Source: Massilia agilis (GTDB taxonomy: Bacteria > Pseudomonadota > Gammaproteobacteria > Burkholderiales > Burkholderiaceae_D). From it: a stretch of DNA of 64,000 bases. The notes under the pieces are model-generated. The model was not told the origin of the DNA, did not search any database, and worked only from the letters and a program-made list of their open reading frames with translations. A program made the translations under genes and the position numbers. The DNA lies in the NCBI RefSeq assembly GCF_024756255.1, contig NZ_JANUHB010000002.1, positions 992,001 through 1,056,000 on the forward strand, given 5' to 3'. This document shows, one piece after another, positions 8,921 to 18,100 of this stretch (the stretch's first letter is position 1; the number at the start of each line of letters is the position of its first letter).

Positions 8921-9793
8921 TCAGAACTCCACCACCACCGAGCCGAGCACCTCGGCGCCGGCGTCCACCAGCTGCTCGACCGCGCGGGTGATCGCGGCGA
9001 CCCGGGTGCGGTGCTTGCGCGCCACCAGCAGCACGCCGCCGGCGCGCCCGGCCACCGCCAGCGCGTCGGCGCCGCGCGCGAACGGCGGCAGGTCGTACAG
9101 CACCACGTCGTAGCGGCTTTCGAGCTGGGTGTTGAGGTTGCGGAAGGCTTCGCGCGCGAGCAGCTCCTGCGGGTTGGGCGGCAGCGTGCCGGACGGCATG
9201 ACCGACAGGTCGACGAAGGCCGGGATGCGCGCGATCACGTCCAGGTCGGCGCGCCCGGCCAGCAGGTCGGACAGGCCCTGGCGCGGCTTCAGGCCGAAGG
9301 CTTCCTGCTGCTGCGGGCCGCGCAGGTTGGCGTCCACCAGCAGGGTCTGCTCGCCCAGCTGCGAGAACACCACCGCCAGGTTGGACGCGAACAGGCTGGC
9401 GCCGTCGTCCTCGTCCATGCCGACGATGGCCAGCGCGCGCCGCCCGCGCGCGAACCAGCGCAGCATCAGCTGGCTGCGCACCGCGCGCAGCGACTCGACC
9501 TGGGGCGCGAACGGCTCGTAGGCCGCCACCAGCCGCGGCGACAGGTTGGCCTGCCCTTTCTGCAAATACGGATAGGCGAACTGGCGCGCCAGCGCCTGCT
9601 GGATGTCGTCCTCGGAAACCAGCCCGAGGCGCACGGCCGCCTCGCCGAAGCGCAGGCCGAGCTCCTTCTGGGTGCGCAGCACGCGCTCGGCATTCTCGGG
9701 AGTCAGCTTGCCAGAATCGAGCAGCAACGCGCCCATGCGCGATTCAGCGGCGGAATGGTCGGCCGACAGCGCCGACAGCACGGGTGAGTTCAT
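8921..9793 (-). CDS. epsG: EpsG-type chain-length BY-kinase-like protein
   Basis: A 290-residue cytoplasmic protein of the EpsG family, partner of the Wzz-like EpsF. Residues 15-85 form an MshEN-like N-terminal domain (GALLLDSGKLTPENAERVL, GLVSEDDIQQALA). Residues 100-290 are the P-loop kinase fold: ESLRAVRSQLMLRW, LAIVGMDEDDGASLFASNLA in the Walker A position, LLVDANLRGP in the A' position and VVLYDLPPFA in Walker B. The usual glycine-rich phosphate loop and the second Asp of A' are altered, and there is no C-terminal tyrosine cluster, so kinase activity is doubtful. It lies 16 bp after epsF and abuts xrtB. Confidence 0.87.
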   Translation of the reverse strand: MNSPVLSALSADHSAAESRMGALLLDSGKLTPENAERVLRTQKELGLRFGEAAVRLGLVSEDDIQQALARQFAYPYLQKGQANLSPRLVAAYEPFAPQVESLRAVRSQLMLRWFARGRRALAIVGMDEDDGASLFASNLAVVFSQLGEQTLLVDANLRGPQQQEAFGLKPRQGLSDLLAGRADLDVIARIPAFVDLSVMPSGTLPPNPQELLAREAFRNLNTQLESRYDVVLYDLPPFARGADALAVAGRAGGVLLVARKHRTRVAAITRAVEQLVDAGAEVLGSVVVEF

Positions 9794-9809
9794 GGTCGTA
9801 TCCCTTTGG

Positions 9810-11219
9810 TTAGTTCAGGCGCAGCAGGCGGCGCGGCGCCATCAGGGCGGCCAGCCGCCCTCCCTGGCCGCGCCCGGGCTTCCATTCGATGGTGCCGAGC
9901 ACGGGAATGCCCAGCATGTCTTTCAGGTCGGAGCTGGAGCGGATCGGCCGGTTGAGCAGCTCGAGCAGCATCGCCAGCCCCACGCCGAGGATGGTGCCCA
10001 GCATGATCGACACCAGCGTGTTGAGCAGCACGCGCGGGCCGGACGGGTCCACCGGCGCCACCGCCGGGTTCAGGATCGCCACGTCGGACTGCTCGGACTG
10101 GGCCTCGATGCGGGTCTGCGAGAAGCGCTGGCTGGCGGCGTCGAACGCGCGCTGGGCCGAGTCCAGGTCCTTGAGCAGCACGCCGAGCTCGTCACGTGCG
10201 CGGTTCAGTTCCAGCACGCGGGTTTTCTGGGCGGCCACCGCGTTCTTCAGGTCGGCTTCGCGCTGGCGCAGCACGGCCGCGTTGTTGCCCACGCTTTTGG
10301 TGACGTTGCCCATCGCGGTGTTGAGCTCGGCGCGCAGCTTGTCCACCTCGGCGCGCGCGGCCTGGTATTGCGGGTGGTTACGCCCGTAGCGGGCCGAGGT
10401 GTCGGCCAGCTTGCCCTCGGCACTGGCCAGGCCCACGCGCAGGTTCTGCACCAGCGCGTTGTTGGCGACATCGGGCGAGTTGGCGCCGGCGCCGGCCACG
10501 TGCTCGCGCGAGTTGGCCTCCATCGCGGCGGCCTGCGCCGCCACCAGCTGCGCCGACAGGTCGTTCAGGCGTTGCAGCTCCACGTCCACCCGGTTCATGT
10601 CCAGGCTGACGATGCCCTTTTCCTGCTGGTACTTGGACAGGCGCGCCTGGGCCGCCTCGAGGTTGTCGCGCAGCTGCTTGGTCTGCTCGTTGAAGTAGGA
10701 CGAGGTCTTCTTCATCGGCTCGGTCTTGAGCTGCACCGTCAGCTTCTGGTATTCCTCGGCAAAAGCGTTGGCCACGGCCGCCGCGAACGCCGGGTCGCTG
10801 CCCTTGAAGCTGACCTCCACCACCGACGACTCGCGGGCGGGCACGATGTCGAGCTTGCGCAGCAGCAGGTCGGCCAGCCAGTCGCGCACGTCGCCCTTGC
10901 CGTTGGTGGCGTCGTTGAACTGCTGCACCACGGCCGGGCTTTGGGCCAGGTGCAGCGCATCGACCACGTGCCGCGCCACGTTCTTGCTGCCGATGATGTC
11001 GATCTGGGTGGCCATGTAGCCGGGCATCAGCTGGCTCGGCACGGCCATCCCGGTCAGCGGGTCGATCCCCTTGTAGTTGAGCAGGACCGAGGCCGTGGCC
11101 TTGTAGGTCTTCGGCTGGATCAGGCTCCAGCCAAGGGCCAGCGCGACCGTGGCAAGCAGGGTCCACAGGATGATCTTTTTCCTGGCGTACAGGATCAGCA
11201 AGAATTGACGGACGTTCAT
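9810..11219 (-). CDS. epsF: EpsF chain-length determinant (Wzz/PCP family)
   Basis: A 469-residue polysaccharide co-polymerase in the inner membrane that sets polymer length and links polymerase to export. It has the expected two membrane helices: residues 17-36 (IILWTLLATVALALGWSLI) and about 400-420 (TLVSIMLGTILGVGLAMLL). A long periplasmic coiled-coil region lies between them (about 180-375), ending in the PVAPVDPSGPRVLLN proline-rich approach to the second helix. The kinase domain is not fused but encoded next as epsG. The ATG at 11219 follows a GGAAGC-type ribosome site. The order epsE-epsF-epsG-xrtB matches the methanolan-type cluster. Confidence 0.93.
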   Translation of the reverse strand: MNVRQFLLILYARKKIILWTLLATVALALGWSLIQPKTYKATASVLLNYKGIDPLTGMAVPSQLMPGYMATQIDIIGSKNVARHVVDALHLAQSPAVVQQFNDATNGKGDVRDWLADLLLRKLDIVPARESSVVEVSFKGSDPAFAAAVANAFAEEYQKLTVQLKTEPMKKTSSYFNEQTKQLRDNLEAAQARLSKYQQEKGIVSLDMNRVDVELQRLNDLSAQLVAAQAAAMEANSREHVAGAGANSPDVANNALVQNLRVGLASAEGKLADTSARYGRNHPQYQAARAEVDKLRAELNTAMGNVTKSVGNNAAVLRQREADLKNAVAAQKTRVLELNRARDELGVLLKDLDSAQRAFDAASQRFSQTRIEAQSEQSDVAILNPAVAPVDPSGPRVLLNTLVSIMLGTILGVGLAMLLELLNRPIRSSSDLKDMLGIPVLGTIEWKPGRGQGGRLAALMAPRRLLRLN

Positions 11220-11254
11220 GGCACGCTTCCTTTATCGGGGGATTCAGAAAACGG

Positions 11255-12043
11255 TCAGAACCAGCTCTCGCGCACCGTGATCACGTCATCGGTCTGCACC
11301 AGGTCGCTGGCCTTGACGTCGATGGTCTGCACCTGGCCGCTGGGGTCGCGCCGGGTGATGCGCCAGCCGTTGCTGCTGCCGCGCGCGGTCAGGCCGCCGC
11401 CGGCCGACACCGCCTGCTGCACGGTCATGCCGCGTTCGACACGGAACGCGCCCGGACGCTGCACCTCGCCCATCACGTAGGCACGCGGGGCGCGCTGCAC
11501 GTAGATCACGTCGCCGCCGGTCACTTCATAGTCGCGGTCCAGCTCGCCCTTGCGCACCATGTCCACGATGTCGATGGTCTCGCGGGTGGTCTTGCCGTCG
11601 CGGGTGCGCACCAGGTCCACGGTGTCGCCGCCATCCACCGCAATGCCGCCGGCCAGCGCCAGCAGGTCGAGCACCTTGCGCTTGCCCTCGACCGGATAGC
11701 GGCCCGGGCGGTTGACCTGGCCCAGCACCGACACCTGGTTGCTGGTGAGCGTGGTGATCAGGAGATTGACCTGGGCCTTCTTGAGATAGCCGCCCTTCTC
11801 CAGCGCGTCGCCGATCTTTTTCTCGGCCGCGGCCACCGACAGGCCGCCCACCTTCACTGGGCCCAGCAAGGGCACGGTCATCGCGCCGGTTTCGGACACC
11901 CGGGTCTCGACCGACATGTCAGGGCTGCCGTACACCGACATCTTGACCACGTCGCCCGGCCCCAGCAGCACCTCGGCGGCCACACCCAGGCCCGCCGCCG
12001 TGGCCAGCACGGCCGCCATCATCCATCGCACCATTCGTTTCAT
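11255..12043 (-). CDS. epsE: EpsE outer-membrane polysaccharide export protein (Wza-like)
   Basis: A 262-residue exported protein. A signal peptide covers residues 1-24 (MKRMVRWMM, then AAVLATAAGLGVAA). A polysaccharide biosynthesis/export domain follows (LGPGDVVKMSVYGSPDMSVE, about 27-110), then SLBB-type domains (NQVSVLGQVNRPGRYPVEG and AYVMGEVQRPGAFRVERG). It should form the periplasmic and outer-membrane channel through which the polymer leaves. The start is the ATG at 12043, with GAGGGAG five bases upstream; a GTG two codons earlier (12049) would overlap that site. No lipobox is seen, unlike many Wza proteins. It lies between epsD and epsF in the same operon. Confidence 0.92.
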   Translation of the reverse strand: MKRMVRWMMAAVLATAAGLGVAAEVLLGPGDVVKMSVYGSPDMSVETRVSETGAMTVPLLGPVKVGGLSVAAAEKKIGDALEKGGYLKKAQVNLLITTLTSNQVSVLGQVNRPGRYPVEGKRKVLDLLALAGGIAVDGGDTVDLVRTRDGKTTRETIDIVDMVRKGELDRDYEVTGGDVIYVQRAPRAYVMGEVQRPGAFRVERGMTVQQAVSAGGGLTARGSSNGWRITRRDPSGQVQTIDVKASDLVQTDDVITVRESWF

Positions 12044-12079
12044 GTTCACTCCCTCTCGTTCGGTTTCAAATCACTGCCA

Positions 12080-13081
12080 TCACTTCAGTCCGGCCACGCC
12101 ACGGTCGAGCGCAGCCTTGTCCACCCCGGCCTGGCCGGCGGCCGGCGCAGCCGGCGCCGCTGCGCCAGGCGCCGGCGCCGCCTGCGCGGTGCCGGCCACC
12201 GCCTGCGCCGGGTTGGCGGCCGGGGCGTTCGGGTCCATCGCCAGGTCCTTGTTCAGGTATTCGATCTTGGCGTTGGTGCGCAGCCGCTTGATCTCGGCGG
12301 CGGCCAGCGCCTTGTTCTTCTCGCCCGCCAGCGCCTGCTCGATCTGTGGGCCGGCCACGTCCAGCGTCACCGGTGCGTCCTTGACGTCGGCGATCGAGAT
12401 CAGCATCGCGCGGTCGCCCTCGTTGACCACGAAGATCTGGCCCTTGGGCAGCGAGAGCAGCTTCTGCGACACCTGCGGCGGCAGGTCGCTGCTGGTGCGC
12501 GACACCTGGCTGCGCGCGTACTTGACCTTGTGCGCGTCCAGCCACACCGCCACCTCCTCGAGCGACTTGGCGCCGTCGGCCGCCTTGCGCAGGTCCGGCG
12601 TGAGGCTGGCGGCCGGAATCACCAGCTCGTTCATGTCAAAGCGCTTGCGGTTGGTGAAGAACTCGGGATGCTTGTTGAAGTACTCCTCGACCTCGGTGCT
12701 GTTCGGGCGCTGGGTGCCGCCGACCTTCTTGGCCATGTAGGCCTGGGCGATGATCAGGGCGCGCGCGCGGTCGATCGCTTGCATCACCTTGGGGTCGCGG
12801 TCCAGCTTTTCCTTGGCCGCCTCGTTTTCCAGCAGCTGGCGGTCGATCAGCGCCTGCAGCAACTGCTTGCTGGCGGCCTGCTGCTGGCTGGCCGGCACCC
12901 CGGCGCGCGCCAGCTCCTCGTTCAGCTGCAGCACCGTGATTTCGTTGCCGTCCACGCGCGCGAGCGCCTGCCCGGGCTTGGATTCCTTGGCCTTGTCGCC
13001 GCAGCCGGCCAGCAGCGCCGCCAGCAGCACCAGCGCCGTGCACGCGGCGCGCTTGTGGGTGGATTTGGACGTGTTGTTCAT
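12080..13081 (-). CDS. epsD: EpsD family peptidyl-prolyl cis-trans isomerase lipoprotein
   Basis: A 333-residue lipoprotein of the EpsD family (SurA/PpiC-like). A type II signal with lipobox LLAGC ends near residue 27. An N-terminal SurA-like helical domain (VDGNEITVLQLNEELARAGV) is followed by a parvulin-like region around NRKRFDMNELVIPA and PPQVSQKLLSLPKGQIFVV. The last 50 residues are rich in Ala and Pro. It would help fold or stabilise outer-membrane components of the export machine. The ATG at 13081 is used; a TTG eight codons earlier is possible but less likely. The long frame extending to 13747 runs antisense-shifted over fcl and is not coding. Confidence 0.88.
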   Translation of the reverse strand: MNNTSKSTHKRAACTALVLLAALLAGCGDKAKESKPGQALARVDGNEITVLQLNEELARAGVPASQQQAASKQLLQALIDRQLLENEAAKEKLDRDPKVMQAIDRARALIIAQAYMAKKVGGTQRPNSTEVEEYFNKHPEFFTNRKRFDMNELVIPAASLTPDLRKAADGAKSLEEVAVWLDAHKVKYARSQVSRTSSDLPPQVSQKLLSLPKGQIFVVNEGDRAMLISIADVKDAPVTLDVAGPQIEQALAGEKNKALAAAEIKRLRTNAKIEYLNKDLAMDPNAPAANPAQAVAGTAQAAPAPGAAAPAAPAAGQAGVDKAALDRGVAGLK

Positions 13082-13134
13082 GGTGGACAGGGTGTTGTTG
13101 TTCAAGATTTTTTCCTCGGACGGTGCGGGCCCAA

Positions 13135-14193
13135 TCAGGCCGCGCTGTTGGGTCGGGACACATTCATCATTCTGGGATTGGCGCGATTGAGCCTCTGTTC
13201 GTGAACTAACGTTGATGAGTCCGCTTCGAATCCGCCCTGCAAGGCCTGGAACGCGGCGTAGGTGCGGCGCAATCCTTCCGGCAAGGGCGTGCTGGCCTGC
13301 CAGCCGAGCGCCCTGAGCTTGGACACGTCCAGCAGCTTGCGTGGCGTGCCGTCCGGCTTGCTGGTATCGAACACGATGCGCCCGCGGTAGCCGACCGTCT
13401 GGCCCACCAGCCGGGCCAGCTCGGCGATGGTGACGTCCTCGCCCGTGCCCACGTTGATGTGCGAGTGCATCGGGTCGGTGCAGGCGGCATAGGTGCCGTG
13501 GTCCAGGTTCATCACGTGCACGCAGGCGGCCGCCATGTCGTCCACAAACAGGAATTCGCGCATCGGCTTGCCGCTGCCCCAGATCACCACCTCGGGCGCG
13601 TCCTCTTCCATGGCTTCGTGGAAGCGCCGCATCAGGGCCGGGATCACGTGGCTGTTCTCGGGGTGGTAGTTGTCGCCGGGCCCGTACAGGTTGGTCGGCA
13701 TCACGCTGCGGTAGTCGGTGCCGTACTGGCGGTTGTAGCTCTCGCACAGCTTGATGCCGGCGATCTTGGCCATCGCGTAGGGCTCGTTGGTCGGCTCGAG
13801 CATGCCGCTCATCAGGTATTCCTCGCGGATCGGCTGCGGCGCCAGCCGCGGGTAGATGCAGGAGGAACCGAGAAACAGCAACTTGTGCACGCCGGCGCGC
13901 CAGGCCTCGTGCACCACGTTGGCCTGCACCATCATGTTGTCGTAGATGAACTCGGCCGGGTAGGTGTTGTTGGCGTGGATGCCGCCCACCTTGGCCGCGG
14001 CCAGGTACACCTGGTCGATGCGCTCGGAGCGGAAGAACTCGCGCACCTGGGCCTGGTCGGTCAGCTCGAGCTGGGCGTGGGTGCGGGTGACGATGTTGGT
14101 GTGGCCGCGCGCGGCGAGCGCGCGCACGATGGCTGCGCCGACCAGCCCCTTGTGGCCGGCGACGTAGATGCGGGGCTGTGAGGTATTCAACAC
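13135..14193 (-). CDS. fcl: GDP-L-fucose synthase
   Basis: A 352-residue SDR-type epimerase/reductase that turns GDP-4-keto-6-deoxy-mannose into GDP-L-fucose. The NADP site is [15 protein letters not shown] near the N-terminus, the serine of GSSCIYP and the YAMAKIAG tyrosine/lysine pair are the catalytic residues, and [13 protein letters not shown] is typical of WcaG. The start is taken as GTG 14193, or TTG 14190, just behind the gmd stop and a CTGGAG ribosome site. The ATG at 14226 would read 32 bp into gmd and adds unconserved residues. About 25 extra residues at the C-terminus (after EADSS) look nonconserved. With gmd it implies fucose, or a fucose-derived sugar, in the polymer. Confidence 0.92.
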   Translation of the reverse strand: MLNTSQPRIYVAGHKGLVGAAIVRALAARGHTNIVTRTHAQLELTDQAQVREFFRSERIDQVYLAAAKVGGIHANNTYPAEFIYDNMMVQANVVHEAWRAGVHKLLFLGSSCIYPRLAPQPIREEYLMSGMLEPTNEPYAMAKIAGIKLCESYNRQYGTDYRSVMPTNLYGPGDNYHPENSHVIPALMRRFHEAMEEDAPEVVIWGSGKPMREFLFVDDMAAACVHVMNLDHGTYAACTDPMHSHINVGTGEDVTIAELARLVGQTVGYRGRIVFDTSKPDGTPRKLLDVSKLRALGWQASTPLPEGLRRTYAAFQALQGGFEADSSTLVHEQRLNRANPRMMNVSRPNSAA

Positions 14194-14194
14194 T

Positions 14195-15310
14195 TCACTC
14201 CAGAGAAATTGCAACGTCGTAACCATGCGACTTGAGCAGCTTGTGGCGGCGCGCCGTGTCCAGGTCGCACTGCACCATCTCCTGCACCATCGCCTCGAAA
14301 CTGATGCGCGGCTCCCAGCCCAGGCGGCGCTGCGCCTTGCCGGGGTCCCCCAGCAGCGTCTCGACCTCCGTTGGGCGGAAGTATTGGGGATCGACCGCGA
14401 CGATCGGTTGCCCTACCGCAACCCCTGGCGCTTTATCCCCCTTGACGGACGCGATAACGCCACGTTCGTTGACGCAGCTCCCCTGCCAGGCGAGCTCGAT
14501 GCCCAGCTCGCGCGCGGCAACCTCGACGAAATGGCGCACCGAATACTGGCGCCCGGTGGCGATTACGAAGTCTTCGGGCGCGTCCTGCTGCAGCATCAGC
14601 CACTGCATGTGCACGTAGTCCTTGGCATGGCCCCAGTCGCGCAGCGCATCCAGGTTGCCGAGGAATAGCTGCTGCTCCAGGCCTTGCGCGATGTTGGCCA
14701 GCGCCCGCGTGATCTTGCGCGTGACAAAGGTCTCGCCGCGCCGCGGGGATTCGTGGTTGAACAGGATGCCGTTGCAGGCATACATGCCGTAGGCCTCGCG
14801 GTAATTCACCGTGATCCAGTACGCGTACAGCTTGGCCACCGCGTACGGGCTCCTCGGATAGAACGGCGTGTTCTCGCGCTGCGGCGTCTCCTGCACCAGG
14901 CCATACAGCTCGGAGGTGGAGGCCTGGTAGAAGCGCGTCTTCTTTTCCAGGCCCAGGAAGCGGATCGCCTCCAGCAAGCGCAGCGTGCCCAGCGCATCGA
15001 CGTCGGCGGTGTACTCGGGCGACTCGAACGACACCGCCACGTGGCTCATCGCGCCCAGGTTGTACACCTCGTCCGGCTGCACCTGCTGGATGATGCGGGT
15101 GAGGTTGGAGGTGTCGCTCAGGTCGCCGTAGTGGAGGAAGAAGTTCTTGTCCGCGGCCTGCGGCGACTGGTAGATGTGGTCGATGCGGTCCGTGTTGAAC
15201 AGCGAGGCGCGGCGCTTGATGCCGTGGACCTCGTAGCCCTTCTCCAGCAACAACTCGGCGAGGTAGGAACCGTCCTGCCCGGTCACCCCGGTGATCAACG
15301 CTTTCTTCAT
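14195..15310 (-). CDS. gmd: GDP-mannose 4,6-dehydratase
   Basis: A 371-residue extended SDR enzyme making GDP-4-keto-6-deoxy-D-mannose from GDP-mannose in the cytoplasm. The Rossmann glycine motif is [19 protein letters not shown] at the very N-terminus; ASTSELYG and the [10 protein letters not shown] tyrosine/lysine pair complete the active site, and [16 protein letters not shown] is a Gmd signature. Length fits the family. The next gene, fcl, starts two bases after its stop and uses its product. GDP-mannose supply genes (manB, manC) are not in the window. A 161-bp AT-richer gap upstream (15311-15471) may hold a secondary promoter but shows no clear one. Confidence 0.96.
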   Translation of the reverse strand: MKKALITGVTGQDGSYLAELLLEKGYEVHGIKRRASLFNTDRIDHIYQSPQAADKNFFLHYGDLSDTSNLTRIIQQVQPDEVYNLGAMSHVAVSFESPEYTADVDALGTLRLLEAIRFLGLEKKTRFYQASTSELYGLVQETPQRENTPFYPRSPYAVAKLYAYWITVNYREAYGMYACNGILFNHESPRRGETFVTRKITRALANIAQGLEQQLFLGNLDALRDWGHAKDYVHMQWLMLQQDAPEDFVIATGRQYSVRHFVEVAARELGIELAWQGSCVNERGVIASVKGDKAPGVAVGQPIVAVDPQYFRPTEVETLLGDPGKAQRRLGWEPRISFEAMVQEMVQCDLDTARRHKLLKSHGYDVAISLE

Positions 15311-15471
15311 GTTCTCGATCCTTGTTGGGCCCGGGAAAGTGCGCCGGAGCCTGCCTTTAAATATTGCAAACTCAACAAAATTCTACGCAGCGTGGAGTGC
15401 TCTGCAACCGATAATCCAATCGTGCGCGCCCCCTTTAAGCCGGACTTAAGCCGGCAACTCAGCCATCAAAC

Positions 15472-16851
15472 TCAGAAAGCGTTTTCACGCGTCAACACCA
15501 CCTTGACCGTCTTCAGAATGATCCACAGGTCCAGCCACACCGACCAATTGCGCAGGTAGTCCAGGTCGTACTGGATGCGCGCCTCCATACGGTCGAGCGT
15601 TGCGGTTTCGCCGCGCAGGCCGTTGACCTGGGCCCAGCCGGTGATGCCCGGCTTGACCTTGTGGCGCAGCATGTATCCCTTGATCAGCTTGCGGTATTGC
15701 TCGTTGTGCGCGACCGCGTGCGGGCGCGGGCCGACAATGCTCATCCGTCCCTGCAGCACGTTGATGAATTGCGGCAGTTCGTCGAGCGAGGTGCGGCGCA
15801 GGAAGGCCCCGATCGGCGTCACGCGCTGGTCGCCGCGGCGGGCCTGCACCACCTTGTCGCCATCCTCAGCCACCGTCATCGAGCGGAACTTGTAGACGAT
15901 GATTTCCTCGCCATACAGGCCATAGCGGCGCTGGCGGAAGATCACCGGACCGGGCGACGTCACCCGCACCGCCAGCGCGACCGCCAGCATCAGCGGCGCC
16001 AGCAGCAACAGGATGATGGACGCGAGCACGATGTCGCTGCCGCGCTTGACCATGCTGTTCAGGCCCATGAACGGCGTCTCGCAGATCGCGATCACCGGCA
16101 TGCCGCCGACGGTATCGAAGCGCGCCTGCATCAGGTCGAAGATGTACACGTCCGGCAAAAAATAGACCGAGGCGGTGGTGTCTTGCAGTTCGTCGATCAG
16201 CTTGCGGATGCGCGGCTGGGCCGAGATCGGCTGGCTGATGAAAATCATCTTGATGTTGTGCTGGCGCACGTAGGCGACGATGTCGCCCATCTTGCCCAGC
16301 ATGGGGTGGGTGAGTTTGGGCGGGTGGCGCTCGTCGCCGCGGTCGTCGAAGAAGCCGTGCACCTGCATGAACAGGTTCGGGTGCTCGTCGCACACGCGTG
16401 CAAAGCGCAGGCCCAGGTCGTTGGCGCCCACCACCAGCACGCTCCTGACCTCATTGCTCTTGTCGGGCGAACCGGCGCGGCGCACGGCGATGTGGCTGGT
16501 GAGCAGGATCAGCGGCACCGCCACCATCCAGGTGCCGACCACGCGCTCGTCGTAGTAGTACTTCAGGCCGCTGGACGAGCCCAGGAACCACAGCACCGCG
16601 ATCGTCACACACCAGCCGAAGATGGTGTCGCGCGCATAGGCCAGCATGCGGCCGCTGCGCCAGGTGCGGTAGGGGTCGATGTGCTGGTACACCGCCGACG
16701 AGATGAAGAAGGCCAGGATCATCAGCACCAGCGAATAGCCCGAGAACGGCTCGCCGAACAGCAGCGAGCACAGGTACAGCGAGCCCATGATGATCAGCGG
16801 GTCGAGCACGCGCTGGAAGAACGAAATGATCGGGATGTCGTTGACCGTCAT
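15472..16851 (-). CDS. Undecaprenyl-phosphate glucose-1-phosphate transferase (polyprenyl glycosylphosphotransferase)
   Basis: A 459-residue initiating transferase that puts the first sugar phosphate on undecaprenyl phosphate at the inner membrane. Four N-terminal hydrophobic helices (about residues 15-125) precede a CoA-binding-like cytoplasmic domain (SVLVVGANDLGLRFAR), a fifth membrane segment (VLASIILLLLAPLMLAVALA) and the catalytic bacterial sugar transferase domain with FRQRRYGLYGEEIIVYKFRSM, RRTSLDELPQFINVLQG and KPGITGWAQVNGLRGET. This layout matches the WcaJ/EpsB type. It ends 161 bp before gmd and follows epsL by 22 bp. The first sugar is glucose in characterised relatives; galactose cannot be excluded. 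Confidence 0.92.
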   Translation of the reverse strand: MTVNDIPIISFFQRVLDPLIIMGSLYLCSLLFGEPFSGYSLVLMILAFFISSAVYQHIDPYRTWRSGRMLAYARDTIFGWCVTIAVLWFLGSSSGLKYYYDERVVGTWMVAVPLILLTSHIAVRRAGSPDKSNEVRSVLVVGANDLGLRFARVCDEHPNLFMQVHGFFDDRGDERHPPKLTHPMLGKMGDIVAYVRQHNIKMIFISQPISAQPRIRKLIDELQDTTASVYFLPDVYIFDLMQARFDTVGGMPVIAICETPFMGLNSMVKRGSDIVLASIILLLLAPLMLAVALAVRVTSPGPVIFRQRRYGLYGEEIIVYKFRSMTVAEDGDKVVQARRGDQRVTPIGAFLRRTSLDELPQFINVLQGRMSIVGPRPHAVAHNEQYRKLIKGYMLRHKVKPGITGWAQVNGLRGETATLDRMEARIQYDLDYLRNWSVWLDLWIILKTVKVVLTRENAF

Positions 16852-16873
16852 GTTCGTCGTCCGGGTGTCATCC

Positions 16874-18088
16874 TCAGAACTGCGCGCTCGCGTTCAGCGT
16901 GATCATGTTCGAGGTGTAGCTGCCGGTCCCGAGCGCGATCGAGCCGCTGCGCGACTGGTGCACGAAGGCCGCCGCCACCTGCACCGCCGGCCGCACCGTC
17001 CAGGTCGCGCGCACGGTGGCGGTGCGCAGCGAGTCGCTGATGTCCGATGGCGCCACCACGCCCTGGCGCGGGTCGTACTGGCGGTGCTCGTACACGGCGC
17101 TGCCCTCCACCTTGAGCTTGGCGGTGGCGTCCCAGATCGCGCCCACGCTGCCGCCCTTGTTGAGGGTGTAGGCCACCAGCGTGCTCTCCAGCGGGGCAAA
17201 GTCGCGCCAGATGGCGGCGTTGTAGCCGATCTTGCCGCGCGGCGTGTATAACAGCGTGATGCGGCCGTTGGCGCCCTTGGTGGTGCCGCTGCCGAACGAG
17301 GGCTGGTCGCGCTTGGCGTAGCCGGCCAGGGCCTGCACGGTGGTCGAGCCAGTGATGATCCAGTTCAGGCGTGCCTTGATCTCGTCCTGGGTGAAATCGT
17401 TGTTGACGATGAAAAAGCCGACCGGGCGGCCATACGGGTAGCGTCCCTTGATCTTGCGCAGCACCAGGCCGACCGTGTTGCCGTTGGCCGGCACGTAGTC
17501 GCCCTCCAGCTCGGTCGTGTCTTCGGTGCGGTTGTTAAACAGCTGGCTGGTGAGCTCGTAGCTCCACTTCTCGCGTGAGAATGCGGCGCGCGCGCGCCAG
17601 CTGGGATGGAAGCTCCACGCGCCGTCGACGAAATTGCGCTTTTGCACGCGCAGGTTGCGTTGGTTGGTGTAGAAGTCGGTGTACGGCGCCAGCACCTTGG
17701 TGTAGGTGCTGCCGGCCTGCCCGGACAGGTGGTTGCCAAGCTGCCAGTACCACGTTGCCGCCAGGTCCTTGCCCTGGTAATTCAGCTGTTTGAAGTGCGA
17801 AAAGCGCACGTCCGACAACTTGGCGACGGCAGTGATGCGCTGCCGGCTGTAGGTGTTATCGAACAGAAAGCCCGCATCGCCCTGCCACCACGAGTCGCCA
17901 CGCGTGTTGTCGAACGCAGGCGCATTGTCGGGCACGCGCAGCAGGTTGTCGTCATGGCCGTAGCCGACCCCGGCGTACAGATGCCATGCATCAAGTGGCC
18001 CGGCCAGGACCGGGGCGGCAAACAGGGCGCCGACGAAGAGCGCCAAGGGACGGAGAGGCAACATGTTATTTGTCTTATCGAATCTCAT
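16874..18088 (-). CDS. epsL: EpsL outer-membrane beta-barrel protein of exosortase-B loci
   Basis: A 404-residue protein with a signal peptide ending near APVLAGPLDAW (residue 30) and a mature part of alternating amphipathic strands ending in the outer-membrane signature LNASAQF (terminal Phe). This matches the XrtB/PEP-CTERM-associated biosynthesis outer-membrane protein EpsL. It probably forms a barrel for polymer export or assembly; the exact role is not known. The ATG at 18088 has no strong ribosome site; an in-frame ATG at 18064 would still leave a workable signal peptide. It follows the CPBP protease gene by 12 bp. Confidence 0.85.
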   Translation of the reverse strand: MRFDKTNNMLPLRPLALFVGALFAAPVLAGPLDAWHLYAGVGYGHDDNLLRVPDNAPAFDNTRGDSWWQGDAGFLFDNTYSRQRITAVAKLSDVRFSHFKQLNYQGKDLAATWYWQLGNHLSGQAGSTYTKVLAPYTDFYTNQRNLRVQKRNFVDGAWSFHPSWRARAAFSREKWSYELTSQLFNNRTEDTTELEGDYVPANGNTVGLVLRKIKGRYPYGRPVGFFIVNNDFTQDEIKARLNWIITGSTTVQALAGYAKRDQPSFGSGTTKGANGRITLLYTPRGKIGYNAAIWRDFAPLESTLVAYTLNKGGSVGAIWDATAKLKVEGSAVYEHRQYDPRQGVVAPSDISDSLRTATVRATWTVRPAVQVAAAFVHQSRSGSIALGTGSYTSNMITLNASAQF

Positions 18089-18100
18089 TAGCTGAAAAAA

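Noticed and set aside
14194-14226. ATG at 14226 as the fcl start
   Set aside because: It would overlap gmd by 32 bp and add residues not typical of fucose synthases; a CTGGAG site favours GTG 14193 or TTG 14190.
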